Made by a program: the position numbers and the translations under genes. Below are positions 62,965 through 64,000 of a stretch of 64,000 bases of DNA, one piece after another (position 1 is the first letter of the stretch; each line of letters opens with the position of its first letter). Below the pieces are notes generated by a model. That model was not told the origin of the DNA. It ran no database searches and saw only the letters and a list, made by a program, of their open reading frames with translations. The stretch lies in NCBI GenBank assembly GCA_949358305.1, contig OX442323.1:9176001-9240000 (forward strand), read 5' to 3'. Source of the DNA: Strigamia acuminata (Eukaryota > Arthropoda > Chilopoda > Geophilomorpha > Linotaeniidae).

Positions 62965-63701
62965 TTTTTGGCGAGCCAAAACCAGCAAGGGCGAGCTACA
63001 AAACTGACAACTCATCGAAAACGTGAGACTCTACCGCCATTTTTTAAATAAACTCAGCATGGCGTCATGTAGTACTTAAACCGAGGACAAATCTCATGTT
63101 CTTGCGTAACGATTTGTTCTCCATCTTCTCCAACCGCTATAATATGGCTTGCGCTCCCTCCTATGTCTTACTCTGGAAGTACAATTTTAACTCAACGAGG
63201 AATTAATTAATCGAAATGATCGATGTAAATAAGGTGAGTAATTTCTATCGGATTTGTCTTTCATTTGAATGAAACCATTAATTTAATTCCGATTGCAGGC
63301 ACGACGAGTTTTGAAAATCACCATGTCCTCAATTTAGGAAACAAAACGTGAAAAAAGAAATAGAATTTAAATTAACTGCTCGTTCAATATACCGGTACTG
63401 AAATTGAAAATTAGAACTATTGATAAACAGTTTTATAAGAAAAAAAAGAGGAAAAAAAAAAGAAAAAAAAGTGGTTTTAAGCATCTGAAATGAGTCAGCA
63501 GAAATATACCGTAATTACGTTATTTCATCGTTTGACACGGATGAAATAAGAGAAAAAGTGAGTTCAAATCACGCTCGATGTTCTCAGTTTTTCTTGATAT
63601 GTGTGATATTGATTAATTATTTGTGATATTGATCGATTGATTCAATTTTTTAATTTTTTAATTTTTTAATTTTTTTAATTTTTTCTTTTAGAGATTCTAG
63701 A
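62965..63701. promoter_or_regulatory. Divergent promoter region and spliced 5' leader of the BTB gene
   Basis: The dystrophin-like ATG (62964) and the BTB gene point away from each other. On the plus strand, a leader exon ending at 63233 (AATAAG|GTGAGTAA) splices to 63299 (TTGCAG|GCACGA), and a later acceptor TTTTAG lies just before the BTB ATG at 63702. The leader includes a short upstream ORF (see findings). Confidence 0.5.
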
Positions 63702-63944
63702 ATGGACACGAAATCGCAAATATGTCCACGCAAACCGAGCTGTTTTCGACCGCGGAAGTCGAACGGAGAGTCTTTGGCGAACGGGGAAATGAAATTCAGC
63801 ATTTCGACGTACCCGCGTGAAGCGCTGTCCGTCATGGAACTGATGCGCAGGAATCACATGTTGTGCGATGTGCAACTGTTAGTCGGCGAAGAAACATTTC
63901 GAGTGCACAAAATCATTTTAGCCGGGGCAAGTCCATATTTTAAA
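63702..63944 (+). CDS. BTB-domain protein, first coding exon (Keap1/kelch-like)
   Basis: The exon runs from the ATG to the donor AAA|GTAATT at 63944; the gene continues past the window. It encodes a short basic leader, then the start of a BTB domain: MKFSISTYPREALSVMELMR, followed by NHMLCDVQLLVGEETFRVHK and LAGASPYFK. The CDVxLxV and HKxxLAxxSPYF blocks are the BTB signature. The preceding FSISTYPREALxxMxxMR segment resembles the N-terminus of arthropod Keap1-like kelch proteins, which recruit Nrf2-type factors to Cullin-3. That identity is inferred; other KLHL proteins remain possible because BACK and kelch repeats are outside the window. Confidence 0.7.
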
Positions 63945-64000
63945 GTAATTAAATCGAAAAGTGTAACATTTTGATTTCAATTAAGACTTAAAAGTGTTAA

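Overview
This is nuclear DNA from an animal, and most likely from an arthropod with a compact, AT-rich, intron-dense genome. Genes are split by many short introns (about 50-90 bp) with GT...AG ends, some coding exons are under 60 bp, and poly-A signals follow several genes. A two-lobed TULIP protein that looks like the arthropod group-7-allergen/JHBP-like type, and a vitellogenin-type lipid carrier with a von Willebrand D module, point to an arthropod, probably not a higher insect. I cannot name the species. All calls come from reading translations and splice sites by eye; no database was searched.

Layout. 1-13.8 kb: two tandem vitellogenin-like genes. Copy A lacks its 5' part at the window edge and copy B is complete. 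A small membrane-protein gene lies between them on the minus strand, and a small secreted Cys-rich gene follows at 14.9-15.4 kb. 16.3-22.3 kb: TMEM53 (-), an aldo-keto reductase (+) sharing a divergent promoter region with it, and a mucolipin/TRPML lysosomal cation channel (-). 22.4-38.7 kb: a gene-poor, repeat-rich stretch. It holds a tandem, partly broken family of Lys/Glu-rich coiled-coil genes, a 1.2-kb foldback transposon, a 492-bp MITE, a perfect 38-bp hairpin, a 50-bp satellite array that switches orientation, and a decayed 3' fragment of exportin-4. 40.0-46.6 kb: UDP-glucose 4-epimerase (+), tail to tail with a class IA PI3-kinase regulatory subunit (-) of unusual architecture: SH3, proline motif, C1, SAM, C1, RhoGAP, SH2, coiled coil, SH2. 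47.4-53.3 kb: a small FN3 receptor-like gene (-) and three tandem genes for secreted Cys-rich proteins (-), with remains of a co-duplicated FN3 gene between copies. 54.6-63.9 kb: a Cys-loop ligand-gated channel subunit (+), a TULIP lipid-binding protein (-) whose stop codon lies 5 bp from that of the channel, PLGRKT (+), a short dystrophin-superfamily gene (-), and the first coding exon of a BTB (Keap1-like) gene (+).

There is no operon logic; neighbours are mostly unrelated housekeeping or signalling genes. The main theme is local tandem duplication: the vitellogenins, the coiled-coil family and the secreted Cys-rich family each show recent copies, and two of the three also have degenerate copies. 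The most unusual coding observation is the PI3K regulatory subunit carrying two C1 domains flanking a SAM domain. I do not see a clearly new multi-gene system.
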